A stretch of DNA of 64,000 nt from Saccharibacter floricola DSM 15669 (GTDB lineage: Bacteria; Pseudomonadota; Alphaproteobacteria; Acetobacterales; Acetobacteraceae): the NCBI RefSeq assembly GCF_000378165.1, contig NZ_KB899334.1, forward strand, positions 1 to 64,000. The letters run 5' to 3'. Below the pieces are notes generated by a model. The model made no database searches and was not told the DNA's origin. It was given only the letters and a program-made list of their open reading frames with translations. Numbering within the stretch: position 1 is the stretch's first letter; each line of letters opens with the position of its first letter. The translations under genes and the position numbers were made by a program. Shown piece by piece: positions 36,520-45,881 of the stretch.

Positions 36520-36837
36520 ATGTTTGAAGTATCTTTTGACAACACAGAATCCGATAAAGCGATCATCGAAAAAATTATACAGCGTCTCAGAGAATTTGAT
36601 GCTGATGAACGCGATCCGCTCAATCGCAGCGAAGAAGAATATAGACAAGTTCGGGTGTCTATCGCAGCCGCCCAAGCAAATGAAAGCAGCCCCTTTCGCC
36701 TAGAGCGCCTCCTGTCCTTTGATATGGTGAGTTTTTACCATGACATCTGGGGATTTTACGACCACACATCACGAGACACAGGCGAGCTTCTTAATTGCTG
36801 GCTCCCCCGGTGTGGACAAAGGAACGGCCATGACTAA
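36520..36837 (+). CDS. Early protein, unknown
   Basis: 105 residues from ATG 36,520 (MFEVSFDNTESDKAIIEKII); the frame opens further upstream, but that text overlaps the preceding gene and is unlike a protein. Acidic helix (DKAIIEKIIQRLREFDADER) and RLERLLSFDMVSFYHDIWGF. Overlaps the next gene by 9 bp. No family. Confidence 0.5.
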   Translation: MFEVSFDNTESDKAIIEKIIQRLREFDADERDPLNRSEEEYRQVRVSIAAAQANESSPFRLERLLSFDMVSFYHDIWGFYDHTSRDTGELLNCWLPRCGQRNGHD

Positions 36838-36994
36838 CACGCTAAAATCGTGCCAGTTCTGCGGGGACGAACTGAATAAAGACAATACGCTTGAGTGGCT
36901 TCGTGATGCTGGAGATAGGATTGTTGTGGCCGCCGTTTACTGTTTGAGCTGTAGGCATGTGGTCTGGCGTGAGAGGCAGGAGGGATCGGAATGA
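36829..36994 (+). CDS. Zinc-ribbon protein (Lar-like, short)
   Basis: 54 residues (MTNTLKSCQFCGDELNKDNT). Cys pairs CQFC and CLSC (AAVYCLSCRHVVWRERQEGS) form a zinc ribbon. ATGA overlap with the following Lar-like gene, so the two are translated together. Possibly a partner or diverged copy of it. Confidence 0.55.
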
Positions 36995-37422
36995 GTGACA
37001 AGTTAAGGCCGTGCCCGTTCTGTGGGAGCCGTGAACTTGGGTGTGATGGACATTACTTCTATTGCACGACGTGTCATGCAACCGGCCCAGATGAGCCGTT
37101 GCCAGATCGTGCGTGGGCTGCACAACGCTGGAACCAACGTCGCGAATGGGTTCCGTTCCGTGAGGCATTAGCTATGCCGGAGTTTCGATATGGTGTCCGC
37201 TACCCTGCTAAGTTCCCAACAGCCTCGGAACCACATCGCTATGGACATGTGAAGGCTCGAAAGCCTGCTGATGGACGTATGTATTACTACGTCAACGGCT
37301 GGCACCAGCCGTCGTTAGACACTCGGGCAGAAGAGCTTTGGGGCGAACCAGTAGTCGGCGACGTGCTCGTTCTTGTCTCAGCTTTGGAGGAATACGCAGA
37401 TCAGGAGGGAGAGAATGGCTAA
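36991..37422 (+). CDS. Lar-like zinc-ribbon protein (restriction alleviation family)
   Basis: 143 residues. The first 45 (LRPCPFCGSRELGCDGHYFY, CTTCHATGPDEPLPDRAWAA, QRWNQR) match the Lar family: CPFCGS, CxxC, xGP, A-x-x-x-WNxR. In Rac prophage Lar dampens type I restriction. The extra 95 residues (RYGVRYPAKFPTASEPHRYG, RMYYYVNGWHQPSLDTRAEE) form a second domain, DUF551-like in general shape. Restriction relief here is by family analogy only. Confidence 0.65.
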   Translation: MSDKLRPCPFCGSRELGCDGHYFYCTTCHATGPDEPLPDRAWAAQRWNQRREWVPFREALAMPEFRYGVRYPAKFPTASEPHRYGHVKARKPADGRMYYYVNGWHQPSLDTRAEELWGEPVVGDVLVLVSALEEYADQEGENG

Positions 37423-37657
37423 GAACAGCTACCCGTTTCCTCCGGCCGCTATGGATGAAAATCAGGCGGCTTTCTTTTGTGGGAATCTAGATACGTCATC
37501 GTTCAAGAAGCACATTGCCCCACACGTTGCGGCTATCAAAATCGGGGCTAGAAAAGCCTATCTCACAACGAGCTTGCAAGACTATCTCAACGCTCTAGCG
37601 GGGAGGTCCTCCCATGATACCGGCAAGCCCACAAACCCATTGGATAACCTTCTATGA
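37415..37657 (+). CDS. Excisionase-like small HTH protein
   Basis: 80 residues from ATG 37,415 (MAKNSYPFPPAAMDENQAAF), behind AGGAGGGAGAG. MDENQAAFFCGNLDTSSFKK resembles the winged helix of AlpA/Xis-type proteins, and IKIGARKAYLTTSLQDYLNA its second half (recognition of a helix then a final helix). It precedes and overlaps the integrase by 4 bp, as an excisionase would. Direct evidence of DNA bending is of course absent. Confidence 0.6.
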   Translation: MAKNSYPFPPAAMDENQAAFFCGNLDTSSFKKHIAPHVAAIKIGARKAYLTTSLQDYLNALAGRSSHDTGKPTNPLDNLL

Positions 37658-38667
37658 AGTCGGTTCGGATGCGTTACGTAAGACGGATTAAGGATCGCTC
37701 TGGGCGGTATCGGTATTATTTACGCCGCCCCGGTGCATCTCAACATATCCGGCTGCCAGACATTTTAGATGATGGCTTCTTTCAGGCCTATGCAAAGGCA
37801 ATGGGGGAAAAAGTAGAACGTCCTTTCGTGAACTCTCCTAAAACGCTAGCATGGCTTATTGAAAAATGGCAATCAACATCGCGATACCTTGAATTAGCTG
37901 AGGAAACACGTAAGACATACGGTCGCATTCTATTACGTATGCAAGAGCAAGATTATGCCCAGTATCTTGTTTCTGATTTTGGGCCAGTTCATATTCGTCG
38001 TTTTCTTGACCGTCTGGGCGACAGACCAGCTGCTGCCAATAGTTGGCTCAAACAGTTTCGTATTCTGTTTGATTACGCTGTTGAGTATGGTTGGTGCGAA
38101 CGTAATCCAGCCCGTGAGGTTAAAAGGCGCAAAGAAAAAGGAGAAGGGCAAGAAACATGGTCTGAAGCACATATTGCACAATTTGAGCAGGCATGGCCAA
38201 GTGGTTCACAGCCACGCTTAGCGTTGGCTCTGTTACTTTATACCGGGCAAAGAACAGGTGACGTGGTACGTATGAGCTCAACTAACCGCAGAGATGACCT
38301 TATCGCGTTACAGCAACATAAAACCGGGAAAAGACTATTAATCCCCGTTCATCCATGTTTAGCCGCTGAACTTGAAAATGCCTCAACAGGAGCCGCCTTC
38401 CTCATAACCGCGCAAGACAAGCCATTTAGCCCAAAGGGATTTTATGAGCGCTTCAAAGAATGGAGAAGGAAAGCGGGCTTACCAGAAGGATTAAGTCCTC
38501 ACGGCTTGCGCAAAGCAGCAGCCCGCAGGTTAGCTGAAGCAGGATGCTCAACGCATCAAATCGCTGCAATCACAGGACACGCGACTCTATCGGAGGTCGC
38601 ACGATACACCATCGCAGCAGATCAAGAACGACTAGCACGGGAGGGGTTAGCTAGAATTAAAAAGTAA
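37654..38667 (+). CDS. int: Tyrosine-recombinase phage integrase
   Basis: 337 residues. N-terminal SAM-like domain (KTLAWLIEKWQSTSRYLELA, ETRKTYGRILLRMQEQDYAQ). Catalytic core with Arg in LLYTGQRTGDVVRM, Lys in QHKTGKRLLIPV, H-x-x-R in LSPHGLRKAAARRLA, His in ITGHATLSEVARYT and Tyr in ARYTIAADQE. It ends 67 bp short of the tRNA-Cys 3' end with the gene pointing at it, so tRNA-Cys is the attachment target. Confidence 0.95.
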   Translation: MKSVRMRYVRRIKDRSGRYRYYLRRPGASQHIRLPDILDDGFFQAYAKAMGEKVERPFVNSPKTLAWLIEKWQSTSRYLELAEETRKTYGRILLRMQEQDYAQYLVSDFGPVHIRRFLDRLGDRPAAANSWLKQFRILFDYAVEYGWCERNPAREVKRRKEKGEGQETWSEAHIAQFEQAWPSGSQPRLALALLLYTGQRTGDVVRMSSTNRRDDLIALQQHKTGKRLLIPVHPCLAAELENASTGAAFLITAQDKPFSPKGFYERFKEWRRKAGLPEGLSPHGLRKAAARRLAEAGCSTHQIAAITGHATLSEVARYTIAADQERLAREGLARIKK

Positions 38668-38693
38668 AACATTTGGTTTTATAGTAAAACATT
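38663..38693. repeat. Direct repeats, candidate integrase arm sites
   Basis: AGTAAAACATT occurs at 38,663-38,673 and 38,683-38,693, 20 bp apart, between the end of int and the tRNA. Two direct repeats at about two helical turns beside the crossover region fit arm-type Int sites; unproven. Confidence 0.35.
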
Positions 38694-38703
38694 CTACCAA
38701 AAA

Positions 38704-38726
38704 CGGCTAAATTTTGCCATTTTTTG
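38704..38726 (+). terminator. Probable terminator of the int operon
   Basis: GGC-TAAATTTT-GCC with internal AAA/TTT pairing (about 38,705-38,718) followed by ATTTTTT. A small stem, but it lies between int and the tRNA read in the other direction. Confidence 0.4.
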
Positions 38727-38733
38727 TGCACTC

Positions 38734-38807
38734 TGGAGGTCCGGGCGGGAATCGAACCCACATACGCGGATTTGCAGTCCGCTACATCGCCATTCTGCCA
38801 CCGGACC
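38734..38807 (-). tRNA. tRNA-Cys (GCA), prophage attachment site
   Basis: Read leftward, acceptor GGTCCGG pairs with CCGGACC (38,801-38,807 with 38,738-38,744), T discriminator and encoded CCA at 38,734-38,736. Anticodon loop CTGCAAA (anticodon GCA, Cys) on a 5-bp GCGGA/TCCGC stem, T-loop GTTCGATTC. All arms are intact, so integration restored the tRNA 3' end; the prophage begins at or just within that end. The duplicate 3' segment expected at the left end lies outside this window. Confidence 0.95.
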
Positions 38808-38961
38808 TCGATGAGAACGCTTGGGTTTCTTACTTTTTTAGTTTCCTTACGTCAATAGGGCATGAGCTATTAGGGAAAACATTTTCTTTCACGCATAAAA
38901 AAGTTATCATCTCTCAGCACGCTAACATCTCATGACGTAGAGCATTGGGCAAATCACTGGA

Positions 38962-40449
38962 ATGAGCACAGATCATTTTTACACGTTAAAGACAGGCTGG
39001 ATGATGCGAGCCACGGTTGGGATTGGAGTGTGTTCATCTCTATCATGGCAAGCTGCTGATGCTCAAAAATATGATGGGAAAGGCTCTCCCAATTTTCTTC
39101 CTCATACATTACGCGAGGCGATGGCAAGTGCTTATCTAACTAATCCCCAGTTACGGGAGGAACGGGCTCAGCTGCGTGCGGTGGATGAGCAGATGCCCGC
39201 AGCTGTGGCTGGGTGGCATCCAACAATACAAGGAACCTTTGGCCTATCGGCCATGAAAGGAAATTCCGCCACGACACAAGATGTTAATATTGGTGGTCGT
39301 TCTACAAAAATTCCGACAGCTCAAACATATAACAATTCAGGATATAGTGGCGGCGTTACAATTACTCAGCCGATTTACCAAGGCGGGAGAACGGTTGCAA
39401 ACATCCGTGTCGCTAAAAACCAAATTCGTGCTGAGAGAGCACATCTGATTTTTGTTGAACAGCAAGTTCTTCTTGGCGTGGTTAATGCATATGTCAATGT
39501 TGTGGAAGATGAACAACTTCTACAAGCCAGTATGAACAATGAACGCGTTTTGCGTCAGCAGGTAGAAACAGCTAACCGACGTTTTCGGTTGGGTGAAATT
39601 AGTCGTACTGATGTTGCTCAGGCCCAAGGGGCTTTGGCTTCTGCTTCAGCACAACGGCAGCAGTCAGAAGGGACGTTGAAGGAGGCTCAGGCTGCATATC
39701 TACAGGTTGTCGGAGTGCCTGCGGCTTCTGATCTTGTTCCTCCACAACCACTTAACTTACCTGTCCATAATGAGCGCGAAGCTGTAGCCATGGCAGTTCA
39801 TAATAATCCAAGTGTTGTTGGAGCATTATTTACGGAAGCCCAGCAGAAAAATAATATTTCTGTGCAGATGTCACTTATTATGCCCAAAATAACGGCAACA
39901 TTGGGTTATCAAAACACGCGAAACTACGGGGATGGTGCGACTAACCAAGATAGTAAAACAGCCCAACTTGCTATGCAGGTTCCCATATACCAGGGAGGGG
40001 GTGAATATGCGGGGATCCGCCAAGCACGCCAAACGGCCGAAGGCGCTCATCATGAAGTCGATGTGCAGCGTAGGCAAGCTCTGCAACAAGCCTCTGCAAA
40101 TTGGCAAAATATGTTGGCGGCCCAAGAGACTTTAAAAAGCAGTCGCGTCGCTGTATCTGCAGATATTGCAGCATTAGCCGGTGTCGAACGCCAAGCCCTT
40201 GTTGGGACGGCAAGTACGCTGGAAGTTCTCCAGCAGCAACAGACCCTTTTGCTTGCACAGGAAGCGCTTATCCAAAATATTGCGACCCTTGTGAACAGCT
40301 CTTACAATATTGCTGCAGCCATTGGGCGTTTAACCGCTATTGATCTGAAGCTTCCTGTTCCGCTTTATGACGAGAAAGCCTATTATAATGCCGTTAAAAA
40401 TCGTTTGTGGGGTATCAGCGATTACGCTGTTAATCAGCCCGGACGTTAA
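38962..40449 (+). CDS. TolC-family outer membrane efflux channel
   Basis: 495 residues. The N-terminal 35 or so include a hydrophobic segment and Ala-x-Ala (SLSWQAADAQ) compatible with a signal peptide. Then LREAMASAYLTNPQLREERA, typical TolC coiled-coil repeats (VANIRVAKNQIRAERAHLIF, RQQVETANRRFRLGEISRTD, VAQAQGALASASAQRQQSEG), and the second internal copy (REAVAMAVHNNPSVVGALFT ...). Forms a trimeric outer membrane tunnel for efflux or type I secretion. The first host gene beyond the tRNA; there is 154 bp with nothing else between. The exact start is uncertain. Confidence 0.9.
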   Translation: MSTDHFYTLKTGWMMRATVGIGVCSSLSWQAADAQKYDGKGSPNFLPHTLREAMASAYLTNPQLREERAQLRAVDEQMPAAVAGWHPTIQGTFGLSAMKGNSATTQDVNIGGRSTKIPTAQTYNNSGYSGGVTITQPIYQGGRTVANIRVAKNQIRAERAHLIFVEQQVLLGVVNAYVNVVEDEQLLQASMNNERVLRQQVETANRRFRLGEISRTDVAQAQGALASASAQRQQSEGTLKEAQAAYLQVVGVPAASDLVPPQPLNLPVHNEREAVAMAVHNNPSVVGALFTEAQQKNNISVQMSLIMPKITATLGYQNTRNYGDGATNQDSKTAQLAMQVPIYQGGGEYAGIRQARQTAEGAHHEVDVQRRQALQQASANWQNMLAAQETLKSSRVAVSADIAALAGVERQALVGTASTLEVLQQQQTLLLAQEALIQNIATLVNSSYNIAAAIGRLTAIDLKLPVPLYDEKAYYNAVKNRLWGISDYAVNQPGR

Positions 40450-40536
40450 GAGATTTACGCTGTTTGCTCTCGGCTTATTGGCGTTCCGGTGATATAAGCA
40501 CGTTCACTGTCACATTTTTTCATGATCCGGAAAACC

Positions 40537-43242
40537 ATGTCCGAACAGCACGAAACTGCCTCTTTGTCTAACTCTTCATTGGAAAAAACCTTCCTTCCAG
40601 CGGCGTATGAGGAAACCTTATACCGTCAATGGGAAGAAAGTGGCGTTTTTAAAGCGCACCCCGAAAAAGAAGGGGAAGCATTTTCCATTATGTTTCCTCC
40701 TCCCAATGTAACAGGCACGTTGCATCTTGGGCATGCGTTGAATTTTACGCTGCAAGATATTTTGATACGATGGAAACGCCAGCAAGGTGCCAATGTTTTA
40801 TGGCAGCCTGGAACAGATCACGCTGGTATTGCTACACAAATGGTGGTCGAGCGTGCGCTTGATAAGGAAGGTATTAGCCGAACAGCACTTGGACGTCCCG
40901 GATTTGTTGACCGTGTGTGGGAGTGGAAAAAAGAATATGGTGGCACGATCATTCGTCAGTTACGTACATTAGGGGCGTCAGCTGATTGGTCGCGTGAACG
41001 TTTTACGATGGATGATGGGCTTTCTAAGGCGGTACGAAAAGTTTTTGTACAACTTCACAAAGAAGGTCTGATTTATCGAGATCGTCGCTTAGTCAATTGG
41101 GATCCTGTTTTCCGTTCAGCGATTTCAGACCTTGAAGTGGAAAACAAAGAAACCAAAGGGTCGATGTGGTATATTCGCTATCCTTTAGAGGATGGACGAA
41201 CCATTACGGTAGCGACAACACGTCCGGAAACCATGCTTGGTGATGTTGCCGTAGCCGTATCCCCTGAGGACGACCGCTATCGTGATATGATTGGTCAGAA
41301 GGTTGTGCTCCCGCTGACAGGACGAAAAATTCCCATCGTTGCGGATGAACATTCTGATCCAGAAAAAGGAACAGGTGCGGTTAAGATCACACCGGCCCAT
41401 GATTTCAACGACTTTGAGGTTGGGAAACGGCATAAACTGCCAGCTCCAACAGTCTTAGATGAGAGCGCTCATATTTGGCTGGATGAAATTGCTGATTCCT
41501 TAGAAAATATTGATGGGGTGGCAGACACCTCTTTCGTGCAGTCACTAGCTGGTGTGCATCGCGATGAAGCACGCAAGAAGATTGTAGCCGAGCTTGAACG
41601 TCTTGAATGGCTTGAAAAGATTGAACCCCATAAGCTGCAAGTCCCTACAGCAGACCGCGGGGGCGCTATTGTTGAACCGCGTCTGACGCTACAATGGTAT
41701 TGTGATGCGCCTAAACTTGCAGGGCCCGCTATTGAAGCTGTTGAAAAAGACAAAATCGTTTTTGAACCTCGTCAGTGGGAAAATACCTTCTTTTCGTGGA
41801 TGCGTGATCTGCAACCTTGGTGCATTAGCCGTCAGCTTTGGTGGGGACATCGCATCCCGGCTTGGTATGGTTCTGACAATGAGACCTATGTGGCAGAAAC
41901 AGAAGAAGATGCGCGCAAGCAAGCTGGGCCAGATGTCACCTTAACCCAAGAGGAAGACGTTCTTGATACGTGGTTTAGCTCGGCTTTATGGCCTTTTTCT
42001 ACGCTAGGTTGGCCAGATGATACAGAAGCCTTAAAGCGTTATTACCCTACCAGTATGCTGGTAACGGGTTTCGATATTATCTTTTTCTGGGTCTCTCGGA
42101 TGATGATGATGGGGCTCCATTTCATGGGTGAAGTTCCGTTCCATAAAGTATTAATCCATGGTTTGGTGCGTGATGAAAAGGGACAGAAAATGTCCAAATC
42201 ACGCGGCAACGGCATTGACCCCCTTGACCTCATTGCCGAATTTGGTGCCGACGCAACGCGGCTGGCGATTTGTGCAGGGGCAGGGCCTGGACGTGATATT
42301 AAGCTTGGACGTGGCCGAGTGGAAGAGCATCGCTCCTTTGTCACGAAGCTTTGGAATGCATCGCGCTTTCTACAAATGAATGGCGCAGCGCCTGTTGCTA
42401 ATTTTGACCCAACAGCGGTTCAGAGCACGTTGTCACGTTGGATCATTGAAGAAGCACGCAAAGCAACGGATAGTGCGAATGCGGCATTAGAAGCATCACG
42501 CTTTGATGATTATGCACGCTGCTGCTATCAATTTGTGTGGAATATTTTCTGCGATTGGTTCGTTGAATTCGCTAAGCCTGTATTCAATACAAGTGGGACT
42601 GAGACGGAAGAGCTTAAAGCCGTTAGTGCATATGTGCTCGGCATTATTTTGAGAATGATGCAGCCCGTTACGCCTTTTGTCACGGCGACGCTATGGCAGA
42701 AGCTTGGATATGAAGGGGACTTCATGGCTCAATCTTGGCCACAAGTGCCGCAGGTTTCGCAAGCTCAAGAAGCAGCGGAGGAAGTGAACTGGCTTGTTCG
42801 TCTGATTACAGAAGTGCGAACTGTCCGTTCTGAAATGCAGATTCCACCATCTCAAAAAGCACCGCTTTGGTTCCGTGATGCAAAGCCTGAAACCATCGAG
42901 CGTGCCCAGCGTTGGGAAGAGGCTATCAGTCGTATGGCTCGTGCTTCGGAAGTAAAGGCGTTGTCTGAAGATGGTCCACGCGTTGCGGCCCAGATTATTC
43001 TAGACGAAGCAACCATCTTCCTGCCTCTAGAAGGATTAATTGACCTTGATGCAGAACGGGCACGTTTGCGTAAGGAAATTTCTCGTCTTGAGACGGAAAT
43101 TGGAAAGGTTGAGAAAAAGCTGGGTAATGAAAATTTCGTTGCACGCGCGAAGCCTGAAGTGGTGCAAGAAAATCGTGATCGTTTAGCTCATTTTGAGCAT
43201 GACCTTACACGGCAGCAGGCTGCTCTGGGACGGTTAGATTGA
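40537..43242 (+). CDS. valS: Valyl-tRNA synthetase
   Basis: About 901 residues from ATG 40,537. Class I HIGH motif in NVTGTLHLGHALNFTLQD, editing domain with ATTRPETMLGDVAV and a later GTGAVKITPAHDFNDFEVGK, KMSKS in QKMSKSRGNGIDPLDL, anticodon-binding domain, and the C-terminal coiled coil (ARLRKEISRLETEIGKVEKK) that ValRS uses to grip tRNA. Attaches valine to tRNA-Val in the cytoplasm. Starts 88 bp after the TolC stop. Confidence 0.98.
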   Translation: MSEQHETASLSNSSLEKTFLPAAYEETLYRQWEESGVFKAHPEKEGEAFSIMFPPPNVTGTLHLGHALNFTLQDILIRWKRQQGANVLWQPGTDHAGIATQMVVERALDKEGISRTALGRPGFVDRVWEWKKEYGGTIIRQLRTLGASADWSRERFTMDDGLSKAVRKVFVQLHKEGLIYRDRRLVNWDPVFRSAISDLEVENKETKGSMWYIRYPLEDGRTITVATTRPETMLGDVAVAVSPEDDRYRDMIGQKVVLPLTGRKIPIVADEHSDPEKGTGAVKITPAHDFNDFEVGKRHKLPAPTVLDESAHIWLDEIADSLENIDGVADTSFVQSLAGVHRDEARKKIVAELERLEWLEKIEPHKLQVPTADRGGAIVEPRLTLQWYCDAPKLAGPAIEAVEKDKIVFEPRQWENTFFSWMRDLQPWCISRQLWWGHRIPAWYGSDNETYVAETEEDARKQAGPDVTLTQEEDVLDTWFSSALWPFSTLGWPDDTEALKRYYPTSMLVTGFDIIFFWVSRMMMMGLHFMGEVPFHKVLIHGLVRDEKGQKMSKSRGNGIDPLDLIAEFGADATRLAICAGAGPGRDIKLGRGRVEEHRSFVTKLWNASRFLQMNGAAPVANFDPTAVQSTLSRWIIEEARKATDSANAALEASRFDDYARCCYQFVWNIFCDWFVEFAKPVFNTSGTETEELKAVSAYVLGIILRMMQPVTPFVTATLWQKLGYEGDFMAQSWPQVPQVSQAQEAAEEVNWLVRLITEVRTVRSEMQIPPSQKAPLWFRDAKPETIERAQRWEEAISRMARASEVKALSEDGPRVAAQIILDEATIFLPLEGLIDLDAERARLRKEISRLETEIGKVEKKLGNENFVARAKPEVVQENRDRLAHFEHDLTRQQAALGRLD

Positions 43243-43278
43243 TCATCTGACGGTAGGTTTCAACATTCTCTGAAAAAC

Positions 43279-43310
43279 GGAAAGGACTTTGTCTTGAAAA
43301 AGTCCTTTCC
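43279..43310 (+). terminator. Hairpin downstream of valS
   Basis: GGAAAGGACTTT (43,279-43,290) and AAAGTCCTTTCC (43,299-43,310) form a perfect 12-bp stem with an 8-nt loop, 36 bp after the valS stop. No T tract follows, so it may be a processing or mRNA-protecting stem rather than an intrinsic terminator. Confidence 0.55.
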
Positions 43311-43808
43311 TCATAGAGAACAATATACCTTCTTTCTTGGTGAGTGGTGATCAGGATATAGGCTTGAGATATTTTTTCTATTAAAGAAAATAAGTAGTGC
43401 TTTGGTAAAGAATTCATAATTTTTGATTGAGATAAACCTGACACGATTAGCCTAGCCAATCCCAAAAAAAATCTTTTCTTTTCCTATTACCAATGTAGTA
43501 AACAAGAGATCTTCTCAACGCATCCACATCAATCCTTTCATCAAGTAGAAGTTTAAAAGACATCATTCTTTGGTAGTTTCCTCTCTTATTCTAAGAGTGA
43601 TTATCATTCACTTAGAAGTATACGCCGAAATAAGAATCTATCGTAAAAGCCGATACGAAAAGTGAACTTCCTTTAAACCCTCCGTATCAATTTTCATCGG
43701 AAGAATAACGTAATCAACGGTATAAACGATGTCGTATGAGTCATTTCTTTTAAAGATTATTCAATAGGTAGATCTATATTTAAATACTTTAAAATACATT
43801 CGATCTAG

Positions 43809-43845
43809 AAAAAAAGTAAGGATCACCCAATAGGAAGATCCTTAC
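43809..43845 (-). terminator. Rho-independent terminator of ilvD
   Basis: GTAAGGATC (43,816-43,824) pairs with GATCCTTAC (43,837-43,845), followed leftward by seven T residues (A run 43,809-43,815). It is 11 bp beyond the ilvD stop. Confidence 0.9.
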
Positions 43846-43855
43846 CTGTCTTATA

Positions 43856-45712
43856 TTAAGAACGCTTTTTTACGATAATTTGTGAAAGGTCACGCACAGC
43901 GCCGTGCGCGGCACTCGTTGTCATCGCACCGTAGGCCTGCAGGGCCTTAGAAACAGAGCGTGTACGTTGAGGCTTCCAAGCATGCTCGCCTTTTGCAGTC
44001 ATCGCATCACGGCGTGCTTGAAGTGCTTCATCACTTAAAGCCAGGTGAAGGCGGCGGGCAGGGATGTCGATTTCAATTACATCGCCTTCTTCGATCAGTC
44101 CGATAAGACCACCTTCAGCTGCTTCTGGTGAGATGTGACCCACCGATAGGCCAGAGCTCCCACCTGAAAAGCGACCATCTGTGATCAGAGCACAACTTTC
44201 CCCTAAACCCATGGATTTAAGGTAGCTTGTTGGATAAAGCATTTCTTGCATACCAGGGCCGCCTTTAGGCCCTTCATAACGAATGACCACCACATCGCCA
44301 GGTACGATTTCTTTATTCAAAATGGCATTGACGGCGCTGTCCTGACTATCAAAAACGCGCGCTCTGCCCGTGAAGGTAAGGATATGATCTGCCACGCCTG
44401 CCGTTTTGACGATAGCGCCATCTTCCGCAAGATTGCCATACAGAACAGCAAGCCCACCATCTTGGGAAAAGGCATGATCGCGGGATCGCACAACGCCATT
44501 TTCTCGGTCTTGATCAAGCTCTTTATAGAGGCTTTTTTGTGAGAAAGCCTCCACAGTTCGCACACCACCGGGAGCCGCACTAAAGAGCGCTAAAGCTTCT
44601 GGTTGTTGATGTATAATGTCCCATTTTTTGAGAGACGTAGCCAATGTTGCACTATGAACGGTTGGAACGTCAGTTTGTAGTAGTCCTGAACGATCCAGCT
44701 CACCTAAAATAGCGGGAATTCCCCCTGCACGATGCACGTCTTCCATATGTACGTCGGCTTTTGCGGGTGAGACCTTACAAAGGTTTGGAACACGACGCGA
44801 CAGCTGGTCAATATCGCTCATATGAAAATCAACCTCAGCTTCACGCGCTGCGGCTAATAAATGTAATACCGTGTTGGTTGAGCCACCCATCGCGATATCA
44901 AGCGTCATGGCGTTATGAAAGGCCTCACGGGTGGCAATACCTCGAGGAAGTGCTGTGTCATCATCCTGTTCATACCAGCGTTTAGCCAAGGAAACACTAA
45001 GACGACCAGCTTCTAGGAAAAGATTACGCCGATCTGCATGTGTCGCAACGAGAGAGCCATTACCTGGCAGAGACAGCCCCAATGCTTCGGTTAAACAGTT
45101 CATTGAGTTCGCCGTAAACATACCTGAACAGGAGCCGCATGTTGGGCAGGCAGAACGCTCAACAAGCTCTGACTGCTCATCACTAACGCGGTCGTCTGCT
45201 GCCATAACCATAGAGGTTACAAGATCAGTGGCGCGTTCAACCCCATCCATATCCGTACGGCCAGCCTCCATCGGCCCGCCAGAAACAAAGATCGTAGGAA
45301 TGTTAAGGCGCAATGAGGCCATAAGCATGCCCGGCGTAATTTTATCACAGTTACTGATACAAACCAGCGCGTCGGCACAGTGGGCGTTGGCCATATACTC
45401 GACAGAATCAGCAATCAGCTCACGCGAGGGGAGAGAATACAACATTCCTCCATGACCCATTGCGATGCCATCATCGACAGCGATCGTGTTAAACTCACGT
45501 GCAATCCCTCCTGCTTCCTCAATGGCGGAAGCCACGAGCTGGCCCATATCTTTCAAATGCACATGGCCGGGCACAAACTGCGTGTAGGAATTAGCGATGG
45601 CAATAATGGGCTTACCGAAATCTCCATCGGCGACTCCCGTCGCCCGCCAAAGGGCACGTGCCCCGGCCATATTGCGACCATGAGTGCTGGTGCGAGAACG
45701 ATAAGCCGGCAT
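43856..45712 (-). CDS. ilvD: Dihydroxy-acid dehydratase
   Basis: About 618 residues from ATG 45,712 ([20 protein letters not shown]), with GAGG upstream; the open frame continues to 45,799 but is AT-rich and unlikely. Fe-S cysteines: [35 protein letters not shown], and the expected [56 protein letters not shown], all of the IlvD/Edd family. Catalyses the penultimate step of valine/isoleucine synthesis. Monocistronic between intergenic spaces, with its own terminator. Confidence 0.97.
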   Translation of the reverse strand: MPAYRSRTSTHGRNMAGARALWRATGVADGDFGKPIIAIANSYTQFVPGHVHLKDMGQLVASAIEEAGGIAREFNTIAVDDGIAMGHGGMLYSLPSRELIADSVEYMANAHCADALVCISNCDKITPGMLMASLRLNIPTIFVSGGPMEAGRTDMDGVERATDLVTSMVMAADDRVSDEQSELVERSACPTCGSCSGMFTANSMNCLTEALGLSLPGNGSLVATHADRRNLFLEAGRLSVSLAKRWYEQDDDTALPRGIATREAFHNAMTLDIAMGGSTNTVLHLLAAAREAEVDFHMSDIDQLSRRVPNLCKVSPAKADVHMEDVHRAGGIPAILGELDRSGLLQTDVPTVHSATLATSLKKWDIIHQQPEALALFSAAPGGVRTVEAFSQKSLYKELDQDRENGVVRSRDHAFSQDGGLAVLYGNLAEDGAIVKTAGVADHILTFTGRARVFDSQDSAVNAILNKEIVPGDVVVIRYEGPKGGPGMQEMLYPTSYLKSMGLGESCALITDGRFSGGSSGLSVGHISPEAAEGGLIGLIEEGDVIEIDIPARRLHLALSDEALQARRDAMTAKGEHAWKPQRTRSVSKALQAYGAMTTSAAHGAVRDLSQIIVKKRS

Positions 45713-45881
45713 AAAAACCTCGAATAGGGTGATAGTAGAACTGTTTTCTGAGAAATAATAATAAACGTTCTTTGTGAAAATTGAAAGATATGAAAACACC
45801 TTCTTCTCCCCCTAGCGAGAGAAGCCCGTAGGGCTCATATGTAACGATACTTGGATGACGTGTAAGATTAGGAGGCCATCT

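Larger units (their letters stand above)
43243..43855. other. 613-bp AT-rich intergenic region between valS and ilvD
   Basis: Apart from the two hairpins listed, I see no convincing gene. A minus-strand frame (43,205-43,465) has no good start or recognised content and mostly overlaps valS end and the hairpin. The region is clearly AT-rich (for example 43,721-43,815) and convergent valS and ilvD both terminate here. It may be a relic of lost genes. Confidence 0.6.

Noticed and set aside
43205-43465. Minus-strand 86-codon frame at the valS 3' end.
   Set aside because: No ribosome site, no recognisable content, overlaps a hairpin and valS.
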